Origin: an uncultured Flaviramulus sp.
GTDB taxonomy: Bacteria > Bacteroidota > Bacteroidia > Flavobacteriales > Flavobacteriaceae
Direction of reading: 5' to 3'
Assembly (NCBI GenBank): GCA_947487155.1
Contig: CANKVS010000010.1
Location: forward strand, 1-64,000
DNA length: 64,000 bases
This document shows positions 37,095 to 46,853 of this stretch, piece by piece. Both the position numbers and the translations under genes were made by a program. The stretch's first letter is position 1, and each line of letters starts with the position of its first letter. The notes below the pieces were generated by a model. It did not search any database, was not told where the DNA came from, and was given only the letters and a program-made list of their open reading frames with translations.

Positions 37095-39566
37095 ATTCTG
37101 GAATTAAATTACAACATAGAAGCAAAAAGGATATTATCACTTAACCGACTTAAAAAGTCTAAGAAATCTGAATTAGGTCAATTTTTCACACCAACATCTA
37201 TTTGTGAATATATGAGTTCTATGTTTACAAACTTAGAAGGGAGTATCTCTTTACTTGATCCTGGTTGTGGTTTAGGGTCTTTATTTGTTTCAGTTATAGA
37301 AGAATCACTTTTAAGAGGTTATAAAGGGGTAGTAACTATAAGAGGTTTTGATATTGATCATAGTTTAGATGAAGAAATAATTAACACAATAAAATTGTGT
37401 CATAAAAGGTTAAATGGAGCTTGTGATATAGCCATACAGCATAGTGATTTTTTGCTTACTGATATAAAAGAGGAGTTCTCTCACGTAATAATGAATCCTC
37501 CGTACAAAAAAATTTCTAGGAATAGCGAACATAGAAAATACTTAAAAGAAAATATAGGATTAGAAACAGGAAATTTATATTCTGCGTTTTTGGCTAAAGC
37601 GATAAAACATACTTCAAAAGGAGGCGAAATAGTTGCAATCATTCCACGCTCTTTTGCAAATGGCTTATATTTTAAATCGTTTAGGGAGTTTTTATTAGCG
37701 GAAACGAGTATTGAGCAGATTCATTTATTTGAAGAAAGAAATACTGTTTTTTCGGAAGATAATGTTTTGCAAGAAAATATTATCCTTCATTTGATAAAAG
37801 GGAAAAAACAAGGAAAAGTATTAATAACTTCCAGCCCATCTGGTGATTTTCATAGAGATGTAGAAACAAATACTATGACAGCTGATGGTTTAACTCAACG
37901 AGTAGTTAAGTTTGAAAAAGTGGTTAACCCAAATGATACAGATAAATTTATACATATTGCATCTTCAGAATTTCAACAAAAAATAATCGATAGGCTGTCA
38001 GGTTTTACAAGTACTTTGAAGGATATTGGTGTAGAAGTAAGTACTGGGCCTGTTGTAGATTTTAGAATGAAAGCAGATTTATCTATGGCTCCCAAAGTAG
38101 GATATAATCCATTGATTTACCCTATTCATTTAAAGAATGGAATAAATTGGCCAATAGAAGGTTCTAAAAAGCCTAATTCAATAAAATTAAGTAATAAATC
38201 AAAATCATCTTTATGGGAAAATAAAGGTTTTTATTTGTTAACTAAAAGATTTAGCTCAAAAGAAGAAAAAAGACGAATTGTTGCAACAATTTATGATTCA
38301 AGTCCAACAGGGGATTTAGTTGGTTTTGAAAATAAGTTAAATGTTTTTCATACAAACAAAAAAGGGTTAGATCATAATTTACTAAAAGGACTTTATGTAT
38401 ATTTAAATAGCTCTTTATTAGATCAATATTATAGAATGTTTAGTGGTAATACACAAGTTAATGCTACAGACTTAAGAGCTTTACATTATCCAAATAGATC
38501 AATTCTAGAAGAAATAGGTGCGAAAATAAATAGTAATACAATCGATCAAAGTCAAATTGATTATATATTAAGTAAAGTAATTGAAAGTATGTCAGAAGAA
38601 CAAACGGAAAAAGACCCATTAAATAGCCAAATTAAAATTAATGAAGCGCTTGTAATTCTAAAAGATTTAGGAATGCCAAGGGCACAACAAAATGAGCGTT
38701 CTGCTTTAACCTTGTTAGCTTTATTAAATTTAAAACCAAATCTTTCTTGGAGTGAAATAGATTCACCAATGCTCGGAGTAACGCCAATTATGGATTGGGT
38801 TAGGGATGAATATGGTAAAGAATATGCTCCTAATTCTAGAGAGACATTCAGAAGACAAACTTTGCATCAATTCTTGGAGGCTGGTTTAGTAGCATATAAT
38901 CCAGATAAACCTGATAGAGCACCAAATAGTCCCAAAGCTTGCTATCAGGCTATTCCTGAGCTGATAGCATTGTTAAACAATGTTGGAAGTGATAAATGGG
39001 AAACATTACTGAAGCAATTTCTTTCAAAAAGGAAGACGTTGATAGATAAATATGCAATGAAGCGGAATGAAAGTAAAGTGCCATTAACCATTGATGGTGA
39101 TTTATTTGAATTAACACCTGGCGATCATAGCATTTTAATAAAAAAAATAATTGAAGATTTTGGGCCACAATTTGTTCCGGGTTCAGAGCTAATTTATGTT
39201 GGAGATACTGAAAATAAAACTGGGTATTATCAAAAAGATAAACTTAAACAAATAGGTGTTGTTGTAAATGCTAAAGGAAAATTGCCAGATGTAATTTTAC
39301 ACTTTACAAAAAAGAATTGGTTAATCTTAATTGAATCCGTTACAAGTCATGGGCCTGTGGATGGAAAACGATATAATGAATTAAAAGAATTATTTAAGGA
39401 TTCAACTGCAGAATTAGTATATGTTACAGCTTTTTTAAACAGAAAGGCTATGGGTAAATATATTGCAGACATATCATGGGAAAGTGAAGTTTGGGTTGCT
39501 GATTCGCCAACCCATATGATACATTTTAATGGGCATAAATTTTTAGGGCCTTATAAATCTGAATAA
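37095..39566 (+). CDS. Fused N6-adenine methyltransferase and BsuBI/PstI-type restriction endonuclease
   Basis: One polypeptide of about 824 residues joins both halves of a type II restriction-modification system. The methyltransferase part has GQFFTP (just upstream of the first ATG), motif I LDPGCGLGSLF and catalytic NPPY. The C-terminal 200 residues match BsuBI/PstI endonucleases: PDVILHF, LIESVTSHGP (PD-ExK-type site), VYVTAFLNRK, WESEVWVAD and HMIHFNGHKFLGPY. Family relatives cut CTGCAG, so this or a related site is likely. The first ATG is at 37212, but conserved coding sequence runs back to 37080 with no ATG, GTG or TTG; ATT 37095 or CTG 37098 are candidate starts, or the start is damaged. 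A DUF262 gene follows after 13 bp. Confidence 0.88.
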   Translation: MLELNYNIEAKRILSLNRLKKSKKSELGQFFTPTSICEYMSSMFTNLEGSISLLDPGCGLGSLFVSVIEESLLRGYKGVVTIRGFDIDHSLDEEIINTIKLCHKRLNGACDIAIQHSDFLLTDIKEEFSHVIMNPPYKKISRNSEHRKYLKENIGLETGNLYSAFLAKAIKHTSKGGEIVAIIPRSFANGLYFKSFREFLLAETSIEQIHLFEERNTVFSEDNVLQENIILHLIKGKKQGKVLITSSPSGDFHRDVETNTMTADGLTQRVVKFEKVVNPNDTDKFIHIASSEFQQKIIDRLSGFTSTLKDIGVEVSTGPVVDFRMKADLSMAPKVGYNPLIYPIHLKNGINWPIEGSKKPNSIKLSNKSKSSLWENKGFYLLTKRFSSKEEKRRIVATIYDSSPTGDLVGFENKLNVFHTNKKGLDHNLLKGLYVYLNSSLLDQYYRMFSGNTQVNATDLRALHYPNRSILEEIGAKINSNTIDQSQIDYILSKVIESMSEEQTEKDPLNSQIKINEALVILKDLGMPRAQQNERSALTLLALLNLKPNLSWSEIDSPMLGVTPIMDWVRDEYGKEYAPNSRETFRRQTLHQFLEAGLVAYNPDKPDRAPNSPKACYQAIPELIALLNNVGSDKWETLLKQFLSKRKTLIDKYAMKRNESKVPLTIDGDLFELTPGDHSILIKKIIEDFGPQFVPGSELIYVGDTENKTGYYQKDKLKQIGVVVNAKGKLPDVILHFTKKNWLILIESVTSHGPVDGKRYNELKELFKDSTAELVYVTAFLNRKAMGKYIADISWESEVWVADSPTHMIHFNGHKFLGPYKSE

Positions 39567-39579
39567 ATAAATATTAGTT

Positions 39580-40677
39580 ATGCCAAATGAACAACAATTA
39601 ATTCAGGAGTTAAATACTGAAAAAAGTGGAATTAAAACAGACAGCTATAGTATGTCTATAGGTGAAATAATAAATTTATATAAAGATAACGAGCTAGAAT
39701 TAAATCCTGCTTATCAACGGTTGTTTAGATGGAAAAAAAACCAAAAATCAAAATTTATTGAATCTATTTTGCTTGGCATACCTATTCCTCCAATTTTTGT
39801 AGCTCAAAAAGAAGATGGCACTTGGAGTATTGTTGATGGAGTTCAAAGAATATCAACAATATTACAGCTTACAGGAGATTTGAGAAATAATGAGTTGGGT
39901 CCGTTGATTCTAGAGACTACAAAAAAATTGCCATCACTTGAAGGGTTTACTTGGGAAACTTTGCCTCAAGATCTGAAGAGAACTTTTAGGAGATCAAAAT
40001 TTGGTGTAAACATAATTTTAACTCAAAATAGTATACAGTCTCAATATGAGTTATTTCAAAGGCTTAATACTGGTGGCTTAACTTTAGAATTTCAAGAGAT
40101 AAGAAACTGCTTAATTATAATGCTAGATCATACTTTTTATGAAAAAATAAATGACTTAAAAACTTATCCAGCTTTCTTGAATGTTATTTCGATTAATGAA
40201 AATAAATTAAAGGCAGAGTATCATATGGAATTAATTTTGAGATATTTTATAGGTAAATTTAATACTGTTAATTATTCAGATTATAGAATGTCGTCTACAC
40301 ACTTAAGTGAATTTATAGATAGTGAAACAACTAATTTAATAGATAATAGTAATTTTAATATTGATGACGAAATAATACTTTTTAAAAGAGTCATGGATTT
40401 ATTGGATAGTAGATTAGGCATTTCTGCTTATAAAAAATACTACGCAGATAAAGAAGTTTTTGAAGGGCAATTTTCAAATTCAAGTTTTGAAGCTATAACG
40501 GCGGGATTGGCTTTAAATATTGATTTACAAGAAGCTAAAGCACAGGGCGAGTTTGTAGAAAAACTACAACTAATGTATGCAGAAGAAAGGTTTTTAGAAT
40601 TTTCTGCCAGAGGTATAAAAGCTATCCAAAGATTTAGAGGTCTTAATAATTTTTCTAGAACCTATTTTAACTCATGA
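39580..40677 (+). CDS. DUF262 (ParB/GmrS-like) protein
   Basis: A 365-residue protein with an N-terminal DUF262 domain: LNPAYQRLFRW (about 41-51), FIESILLGIPIPPIF, and DGVQR (86-90), where the family usually has DGQQR and uses it for nucleotide binding. The helical C-terminal half lacks the HNH (DUF1524) nuclease found in GmrSD and similar defence enzymes. It overlaps the next gene by 4 bp (ATGA), so both are translated together; the HEPN partner may supply the missing effector. The 13-bp gap to the restriction enzyme suggests one operon. Role as sensor or regulator in phage defence is inference. Confidence 0.85.
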   Translation: MPNEQQLIQELNTEKSGIKTDSYSMSIGEIINLYKDNELELNPAYQRLFRWKKNQKSKFIESILLGIPIPPIFVAQKEDGTWSIVDGVQRISTILQLTGDLRNNELGPLILETTKKLPSLEGFTWETLPQDLKRTFRRSKFGVNIILTQNSIQSQYELFQRLNTGGLTLEFQEIRNCLIIMLDHTFYEKINDLKTYPAFLNVISINENKLKAEYHMELILRYFIGKFNTVNYSDYRMSSTHLSEFIDSETTNLIDNSNFNIDDEIILFKRVMDLLDSRLGISAYKKYYADKEVFEGQFSNSSFEAITAGLALNIDLQEAKAQGEFVEKLQLMYAEERFLEFSARGIKAIQRFRGLNNFSRTYFNS

Positions 40678-41435
40678 GGTATGAACAATTTGAAAATTTT
40701 TTAGATGAAGATTTAGCTTGGAGAAAAAGAGAGGTTTCAGAACTGTATTTCTTAGCTAAAGATAATACTGACAAAGAGACTTTGCTTAAATCATTGATAC
40801 TACTTTTGTATGCACATTGGGAAGGGTATATTAAGAAAGCTAGTAAATTGTATATTAAATATATTTCTGAAGAAAAAATAAAAGTAAATCAGTTATCTAC
40901 GAATTTTACTGCTATAATTTTAAAATCTCAAATTAGTAAATGTATAGATGAAAGTGAAAATTTAACATTGGCAAATGAGTTATCTTTTATGGCCAGTTAT
41001 CTAAAAAAACAAGAAAAAAAATTTAAAGTTAGGATTAATCCTGATAACGATTATGAAAATAAAATAATCGATACACAATCGAATCTTAAGCCAAAAGTTT
41101 TTAAAACTATAATTAATATAATCGGGTTAAGTTATAAATCTGCTATAGAAACTAGAGAGCATTACATTAATAGTCATTTATTAGCAAATAGAAACTGTAT
41201 TGGTCATGGCAGCCCTTTTGATGAAGATGCTCAAGTTGATTTTAGCTTAACCATTGATGATATTGATAAATTGAAACAAATAATTTTTTCTATTATTGAT
41301 AACTTTAGAGATGAATTATTAGATTATGCAAATGATGAGCTTTACAAAGTGGCAAATGAAACTCAAAGATTGGCTTATATACAACAAAAGGAATTGGAAT
41401 TAGAAAACGTATTTGCTAGTATTGAAAATTCATAA
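40674..41435 (+). CDS. HEPN-domain RNase-like protein (MAE_28990/MAE_18760-like)
   Basis: A 253-residue helical protein. The N-terminal region LLLYAHWEGYIKKASKLYIKY and the motif ANRNCIGHG, where Arg173 and His178 form the R-x4-H active site of HEPN ribonucleases, fit the MAE_28990/MAE_18760 group. HEPN proteins cleave RNA in toxin-antitoxin and abortive infection systems. It overlaps the DUF262 gene by 4 bp and is translationally coupled to it. The pair next to a restriction enzyme looks like a defence unit with an RNA-cleaving back-up. Family name is from recall of motifs; the R-x4-H residues are seen directly. Confidence 0.78.
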   Translation: MRYEQFENFLDEDLAWRKREVSELYFLAKDNTDKETLLKSLILLLYAHWEGYIKKASKLYIKYISEEKIKVNQLSTNFTAIILKSQISKCIDESENLTLANELSFMASYLKKQEKKFKVRINPDNDYENKIIDTQSNLKPKVFKTIINIIGLSYKSAIETREHYINSHLLANRNCIGHGSPFDEDAQVDFSLTIDDIDKLKQIIFSIIDNFRDELLDYANDELYKVANETQRLAYIQQKELELENVFASIENS

Positions 41436-41514
41436 AACTTTTAACTGGATTTTATAAAATTTTGGTTATGCAATAGAAAATAGGCATTCATTTTTTAAGG
41501 GTTTATTAAATGAA

Positions 41515-41964
41515 ATGAACAAAAATCACATGGACAAAGCCTTTTTACGGCAAAAATTAGATGATTTTAACAACTTTTTAGAGCTTGAAGAGAAAGCTTC
41601 AAATGCGCTAAATGAGTTTAGTTCTGTTCACACGCCAAATGAGCTACAGCTTATAAAATGGCTTGTAAAATATGAATACTTGCATAATCAGTTAATATTA
41701 ATGCATCCAGATACGGTTTCTGAGGAAGCAATGAAAACAGGAATAATTAAATTAAGTGGTGAAGATTCAAACTTTCATTTTAAAACAGCCTTATTGCAAA
41801 ACTGTATTGATGTGGAAGATATTTTCGATACGTATTACTACGAAAAACTTAATAAATACAATACAACCCCTGAAGATGTGCTAGAAAACCAATCTCCATT
41901 TGATGATGAATATCAAAAGACATCATCTTTAAAATACCATTTAGAAAAAAGGGGTATTATTTAA
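41515..41964 (+). CDS. Hypothetical protein after the HEPN gene
   Basis: A 149-residue acidic, mostly helical soluble protein that I do not recognise. It has a Leu/Glu-rich start (LDDFNNFLELEEKASNALNEF), an aromatic cluster DTYYYEKLNKYN in the C-terminal part, and no signal peptide or membrane segment. It begins 79 bp after the HEPN gene on the same strand, possibly in the same transcript. The start could also be Met6 (41530). It could be a small accessory or antitoxin-like protein, but nothing in the sequence shows this. Confidence 0.6.
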   Translation: MNKNHMDKAFLRQKLDDFNNFLELEEKASNALNEFSSVHTPNELQLIKWLVKYEYLHNQLILMHPDTVSEEAMKTGIIKLSGEDSNFHFKTALLQNCIDVEDIFDTYYYEKLNKYNTTPEDVLENQSPFDDEYQKTSSLKYHLEKRGII

Positions 41965-42071
41965 AATTTTTAATATTTTTTTATCCCATAAAATGAAAGT
42001 ATAAGTTCCTTCAGAAACATAAAATGTATCAATTACTTAGAAAAATATCGCTAATAAGAGAAGTCTGTAGA

Positions 42072-45000
42072 TTATTCAAGTTTTGAAATGCTATCAATAA
42101 GAATTTCTTTTGGTTCTTCTTCATTTTCGTTACCATAAAAATGTTTAAATAAACTTAAACAGTCGTTAAATAGATCTCTTTCAGAATTAGCAAATTCTAT
42201 ATCATATTCAATTAAAATATCAACAAGTGCGTTATATCGTTGAATATCTGTATAGATTTCTTCAAATACTCGTTCTTGGTTTTGTGACTCTAAGTTTCCG
42301 TAATATTTTAGGTTTTCTTGATATTTCTTAGCAACATCTTTAAATAATTGTTGTGCTTTTTCTTTATTTCCAACTTCATAATAAGCACTAATATACGGTT
42401 CCAAAAGTGCATAATAGCCAAAGTAATCAACTGGCATATTGGTCATAGCTAGATTCGTTATTTTTTCAGCTTTATCCAGCTTACCTTCGCCTATAAGTTG
42501 TTCTATTAAACGTGCTAGATTAATTCTATCAGTCATTGAGTTTCTACGTGTTTCTACGTCATGATAAATGGTAGAACTGCCACTATTACCCCAATCCCAG
42601 TTGATTACTTTTTCATACATTAATTCACTGTCAATTCTACCCATATCCAAAAAACTGCCGCTACTATCCATTGGTGTTTTAATAGGAACTAATTTATAGC
42701 ACATGCCATCAAGTTGTAAATAATCTTTCATCCAAAGATATTCTTCTTCCGCAAAGGCACCACCGCTAAAGTATATTGGACGTTTCCATTCATTATTAGC
42801 AAGTATATCTAGCATTAGTAATCTGTTTTTGTAAAGACCACCTCCTTTAATTTTGATATCAATATAAGGGACCATTTTACTGATATCTTTTTCTTTTACT
42901 GTACCAAATTTGACAGCATTATTTTTGTTAACTGGAAGTCTTAAATATTCTGTCGGTATGTATCTAGCATTTAGTTCTCTTGAAGGATATGCATTAACAT
43001 CAGCATCTGTGAATTGTTGTAAAAAATACTTAAATCTAGCTTTGGGGTTATCACTAGTAATAAAATTTAGAGCCTTTTTAATTTCTATTGTGTCTTTTGT
43101 AATAGGTCTAATTCTAACATAATCATTTGTTCCCGTTCTATAGTCTTCATGTGTTAATTGAGATGGTATTGGGTCGCTTTCATAAACTTTGCGTTTCATT
43201 TGGTCTATATACCAATCTGTTTGAAAGAGGCTAGTGCAAACAATTCTAACATCAGTCCTATAACCTTCAATTTCTTGTGCATACCAAAGTGAAAATGTAT
43301 CATTATCTCCTATAGTAAACAATATGGCATTTTCAGCGCAAGAATCTAAATATCTTTTAGCCATAGATTGTGCCGTATACTTATCAGAACGATCATGATC
43401 ATCCCAATTATTAGCAATTAAAATGCTAGGTACAAGTATCAAGCAAGCAAAGGTAATTATTGGAGCAGAGAGCCTTTTAGGTAAGAAAGTTTTTAAAGTT
43501 TCATAAATTCCATAGACTCCAAAACCAATCCACAGTGCAAAAACGTAAAACGATCCTACTACAGAATAATCACGTTCTCTAGGTTCAAATGGGCGTATAT
43601 TGGTGTATACTTGAATTGCTATTCCTGTAAATAAGAAAAATACTAACATGACCCAGAAGAGCTTTTTGTTTTTATTAAACAGAAAGAAAAAACCAATAAG
43701 CCCTAATGTAAATGGTAATAAATAATAAGTGTTTCTAGCTTTGTTATTTTTAACATCACTTGGTAAATTATCTTGCGAGTAGCCTAAATGCCATTCATCA
43801 AGAGGTTTAATACCACTTATCCAGTTTCCATGATTGTCATATCTACCTTGAATATCATCTTGTCTTCCAGCAAAATTCCACATAAAATAACGCCAGTACA
43901 TATAACCTAATTGATATTCAAGCATATAGGATATATTACTCATTAACGAAGGTTTTTCAACCTCAATATAATCTTGATAACGTTTTAAGAAATTGTTATA
44001 ATTATTATGATCAATAAGACCCTTAGCTACTTGACTTCTAAAATCCAAAACTACCTTACGATATTCATTTTTCATCTGATATTCAGGTTTCAATTTGAAA
44101 TTTAAGTAACCAGTAAACATCATATAGTTTTCTGCATGTTCAGTACTCCACATTCTTGGGAAAAAAGAAGCATGTTTTGAATTATAATTTTGTTTGGCGT
44201 TTTTGTAATCATTCACAATAACGTATGCACTTTTTTCTTCGTCTTTTTCGTATTTTGGTTTGCCATCAACAAATGGGTTGTTTTCATCAAGATAAGCATA
44301 TTGATCAGTAAATAAGGGGCCATAAAACAAATGAGTTTCTGGATATTGTTCTAAATTATAATAGCTTAATAGATCTCTAGCATTTGACGGATTATTTTCA
44401 TTAATAATCACATTGGCGTTAGCCCTTATGGGAAGCATCAACCAGCTTGAAAAACCAACAATTATAAAAGTGATACACAAAACAATTGTATTTAGGTGCT
44501 CGTATTGTTTTTTTCTTGTGTATTGTAATCCAAAATAAATCGCTGCTACAAGAATAATTCCAGCAATGATGTAACCTGAATTAAAAGGTAATCCTATTTT
44601 ATTCACTAAGAATATTTCTAGATAACTAAAGAAGCTAAGAATATTAGGGGTTAAAAATTTAAAAATAAATAATAAAATAGCAATAGAAATTACATTAGCA
44701 GTTATAAAATTTTTAAGAGTAATTGTTTTATAATTTTTGAAATAATAAATCAACCCTATCGCAGGAATAGTCAATAATCCCATAAAGTGAACTCCAAAAG
44801 ATAACCCAACAACAAATGCAATTAAAATAAGCCAACGATTACCACGGTGTTTGCCCATATCTTGTTCCCATCGTAACCCTAAATAAAACAACACGGCCAT
44901 GATTAAGGTTGCCATGGCATAAACTTCGGTTTCAACAGCATTAAACCAAAATGAATCCGTAAATGTAAAAGCTAAACTACCTACTAAGCCACCTCCTAAA

Positions 45001-45362
45001 ATAGCTTGAGATTCCTCTTTAGTAATTTCTTTTTTATGGCTAGCTAACTTTTTTAATAAAATAGTAATTGTCCAAAACATAAATAAAATAGTAAATGCAC
45101 TAGCAGTAGCACTCATCATATTCATTATGAAGGCAACTTGTGAAGATTCAAGAGCAAACATGGAAAAAAAAGCACCCAACATTTGAAATAATGGTGCTCC
45201 AGGTGGATGGCCTATTTGCAGTTTTGCTGATGTTGCAATATATTCTCCAGCATCCCAGAAACTCACAGTAGGTTCTACCGTTAAGCTATAGGTTGTAAGT
45301 GCTATTAAAAAAACACTCCATCCTAATACAGTATTCCACCGTTTAAAGCTAGAATCTTTCAT
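42072..45362 (-). CDS. DUF2723 multi-pass membrane protein (GT-C-like)
   Basis: A 1096-residue inner membrane protein. DUF2723 occupies the N-terminus (FWDAGEYIATSAKLQIGHPPGAPLF shortened here to its key FWDAGE and HPPGAP motifs), with about 12 membrane helices up to residue 680, then a soluble region with FTIGDNDTF and a TPR-like C-terminus. The acidic loop motif and fold resemble GT-C glycosyltransferases that use lipid-linked sugars, as in protein O-mannosylation. It is common as a housekeeping gene in Bacteroidota, so finding it between the integrase and the tRNA target is unexpected. It is transcribed against the defence genes. Function is a family-level inference. Confidence 0.85.
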   Translation of the reverse strand: MKDSSFKRWNTVLGWSVFLIALTTYSLTVEPTVSFWDAGEYIATSAKLQIGHPPGAPLFQMLGAFFSMFALESSQVAFIMNMMSATASAFTILFMFWTITILLKKLASHKKEITKEESQAILGGGLVGSLAFTFTDSFWFNAVETEVYAMATLIMAVLFYLGLRWEQDMGKHRGNRWLILIAFVVGLSFGVHFMGLLTIPAIGLIYYFKNYKTITLKNFITANVISIAILLFIFKFLTPNILSFFSYLEIFLVNKIGLPFNSGYIIAGIILVAAIYFGLQYTRKKQYEHLNTIVLCITFIIVGFSSWLMLPIRANANVIINENNPSNARDLLSYYNLEQYPETHLFYGPLFTDQYAYLDENNPFVDGKPKYEKDEEKSAYVIVNDYKNAKQNYNSKHASFFPRMWSTEHAENYMMFTGYLNFKLKPEYQMKNEYRKVVLDFRSQVAKGLIDHNNYNNFLKRYQDYIEVEKPSLMSNISYMLEYQLGYMYWRYFMWNFAGRQDDIQGRYDNHGNWISGIKPLDEWHLGYSQDNLPSDVKNNKARNTYYLLPFTLGLIGFFFLFNKNKKLFWVMLVFFLFTGIAIQVYTNIRPFEPRERDYSVVGSFYVFALWIGFGVYGIYETLKTFLPKRLSAPIITFACLILVPSILIANNWDDHDRSDKYTAQSMAKRYLDSCAENAILFTIGDNDTFSLWYAQEIEGYRTDVRIVCTSLFQTDWYIDQMKRKVYESDPIPSQLTHEDYRTGTNDYVRIRPITKDTIEIKKALNFITSDNPKARFKYFLQQFTDADVNAYPSRELNARYIPTEYLRLPVNKNNAVKFGTVKEKDISKMVPYIDIKIKGGGLYKNRLLMLDILANNEWKRPIYFSGGAFAEEEYLWMKDYLQLDGMCYKLVPIKTPMDSSGSFLDMGRIDSELMYEKVINWDWGNSGSSTIYHDVETRRNSMTDRINLARLIEQLIGEGKLDKAEKITNLAMTNMPVDYFGYYALLEPYISAYYEVGNKEKAQQLFKDVAKKYQENLKYYGNLESQNQERVFEEIYTDIQRYNALVDILIEYDIEFANSERDLFNDCLSLFKHFYGNENEEEPKEILIDSISKLE

Positions 45363-45468
45363 TTAAATTTTTATTCTGTTTATTTTATAGTAAAATTTCT
45401 ATAAAAGAACAGAAATAAGGAGAAGAGGCTGGTCTGAGTAAGGTAGGATTAAAGTACTAGTACCAGTA

Positions 45469-46392
45469 TTAATTTTTAAATTTAGCAATTAACTCAGTCC
45501 TGTTTGAAACATTAAGCTTGTTGTAAATATTAGTGATATGGGTTTTCACGGTGCTTAAACTAATGAATAAGTCTTCGGCTATATCTTTATTGCTTTTACC
45601 ATCAAGTATGAGCTTTTTAACATTTAATTCCTGCTTACTTAATTCGTGGTTTTCTTTTTTCGTTTTCACTATTTTAGATGAAAACAGGAATACTATTGAT
45701 ATTAATAATAGAAATCCAAGTATGAAATTAATTAGCCTGCTAATAGAATACTTATTTTCTATTGATTTTAAATTATGAAATGCCAATTCTTTTTCGAGAA
45801 AGACATATTCATTAGCATTAATTTCACTTAGTTTTAATTCTTTAAGCAGATTTGAGTAGTATTCTGTATTAAGAAATATATCTTTTTTAAGTAACTTTCT
45901 ATTTTTGAGTTCTTTTATACTTAATAATTTTATAGCTAAAATTTTAAGAGAGTCTTTAGTGTAGTTACGAATTTCATTTATATCGATATTTTGTTTTTCT
46001 ATAATTTTTTTCAACTTTTGCCATTCTTTATCTGCATTATTGGTATTTGTAAATACTTTAAAAGGGGTATTGCTTTTATGAAAAAATAGAGAATCATTAT
46101 TTGATAAAATAAAATTTTCAGAAGAGCCCTCATTATTATTTATTGTAAGAGTATACAGTCTTTCTTCATTTGAAAGCTCCTGATTAATACTAAAAAAACC
46201 GTTTTTGTCTAATTGACCAGTAGCTATAATATATGATTCCTCAGTAGAGTTGATACTTTTTATAGATAAAGAAATTAGTTGTTTATCTATTATACTATCA
46301 TTTGTTGGTATGTATCCTGATATATTTGTTTGAGCATTAAGCCCAATGCTGATTAAGCTCAAGAATATAAATAAAAGAGGGGTTTTATTCAT
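45469..46392 (-). CDS. Membrane-anchored LuxR-type transcriptional regulator
   Basis: A 307-residue protein with a signal peptide (1-20), a periplasmic beta-rich and helical region (21-215), one membrane helix (about 220-243, LINFILGFLLLISIVFLF) and a cytoplasmic LuxR helix-turn-helix (about 248-305, with LILDGKSNKDIAEDLFISLS and VKTHITNIYNKL). It probably senses an envelope signal and regulates transcription directly from the membrane, a design seen in many Bacteroidota. It has no kinase or receiver domain. It stands about 100 bp upstream of the DUF2723 gene on the same strand, so the two may be linked. Targets unknown. Confidence 0.8.
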   Translation of the reverse strand: MNKTPLLFIFLSLISIGLNAQTNISGYIPTNDSIIDKQLISLSIKSINSTEESYIIATGQLDKNGFFSINQELSNEERLYTLTINNNEGSSENFILSNNDSLFFHKSNTPFKVFTNTNNADKEWQKLKKIIEKQNIDINEIRNYTKDSLKILAIKLLSIKELKNRKLLKKDIFLNTEYYSNLLKELKLSEINANEYVFLEKELAFHNLKSIENKYSISRLINFILGFLLLISIVFLFSSKIVKTKKENHELSKQELNVKKLILDGKSNKDIAEDLFISLSTVKTHITNIYNKLNVSNRTELIAKFKN

Positions 46393-46853
46393 TATACAGT
46401 TTAAATACTAACAATTAAAGTAGTCATAATTAGTTAAGTTAAAAGTAGTAATAATGATTGATAACCTAAAATTTTTGTATTATAAGATTATCTGAAATAG
46501 GGATGATGCATTTTTACTCAAATGAAGTGTTGACTGAAACAATAAGAGAGTATAAGGCTAACACATTTTAAGAGGTTAAAAATAAGGTTGTTTTTAAATA
46601 ATAATTTAAAGTTGATATAAACTTTCATGGAATAGAAACAAATAAGAAGGGATATGCATAATGCGCTAATATTGTTCCTTCAGAAGCACAATAGACACAC
46701 TGTTTTATTATAATTTGTAACTTTTTTAGTTATTTTTTATAATTTAATTTATGAAGGATGAAAGAGGGGTATGCAAATGTCACTAAGTTTGTTATTTTTC
46801 TATAGGAACATAATTATAGCACCATCTATTTAATATAGCAAAAACTTGAGTTT
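46393..46853. other. Intergenic region, no gene seen
   Basis: About 460 bp of AT-rich DNA with short interrupted frames only. A 12-bp sequence GTTCCTTCAGAA at 46674-46685 is also present at 42005-42016, on either side of the DUF2723 and LuxR genes. I see no other clear structure. Confidence 0.5.

Noticed and set aside
42005-46685. GTTCCTTCAGAA repeated at 42005 and 46674 (a looser relative near 36765) as a possible transposon end
   Set aside because: Only 12 bp match exactly, in the same orientation, with no transposase between and no target duplication; too short to call.
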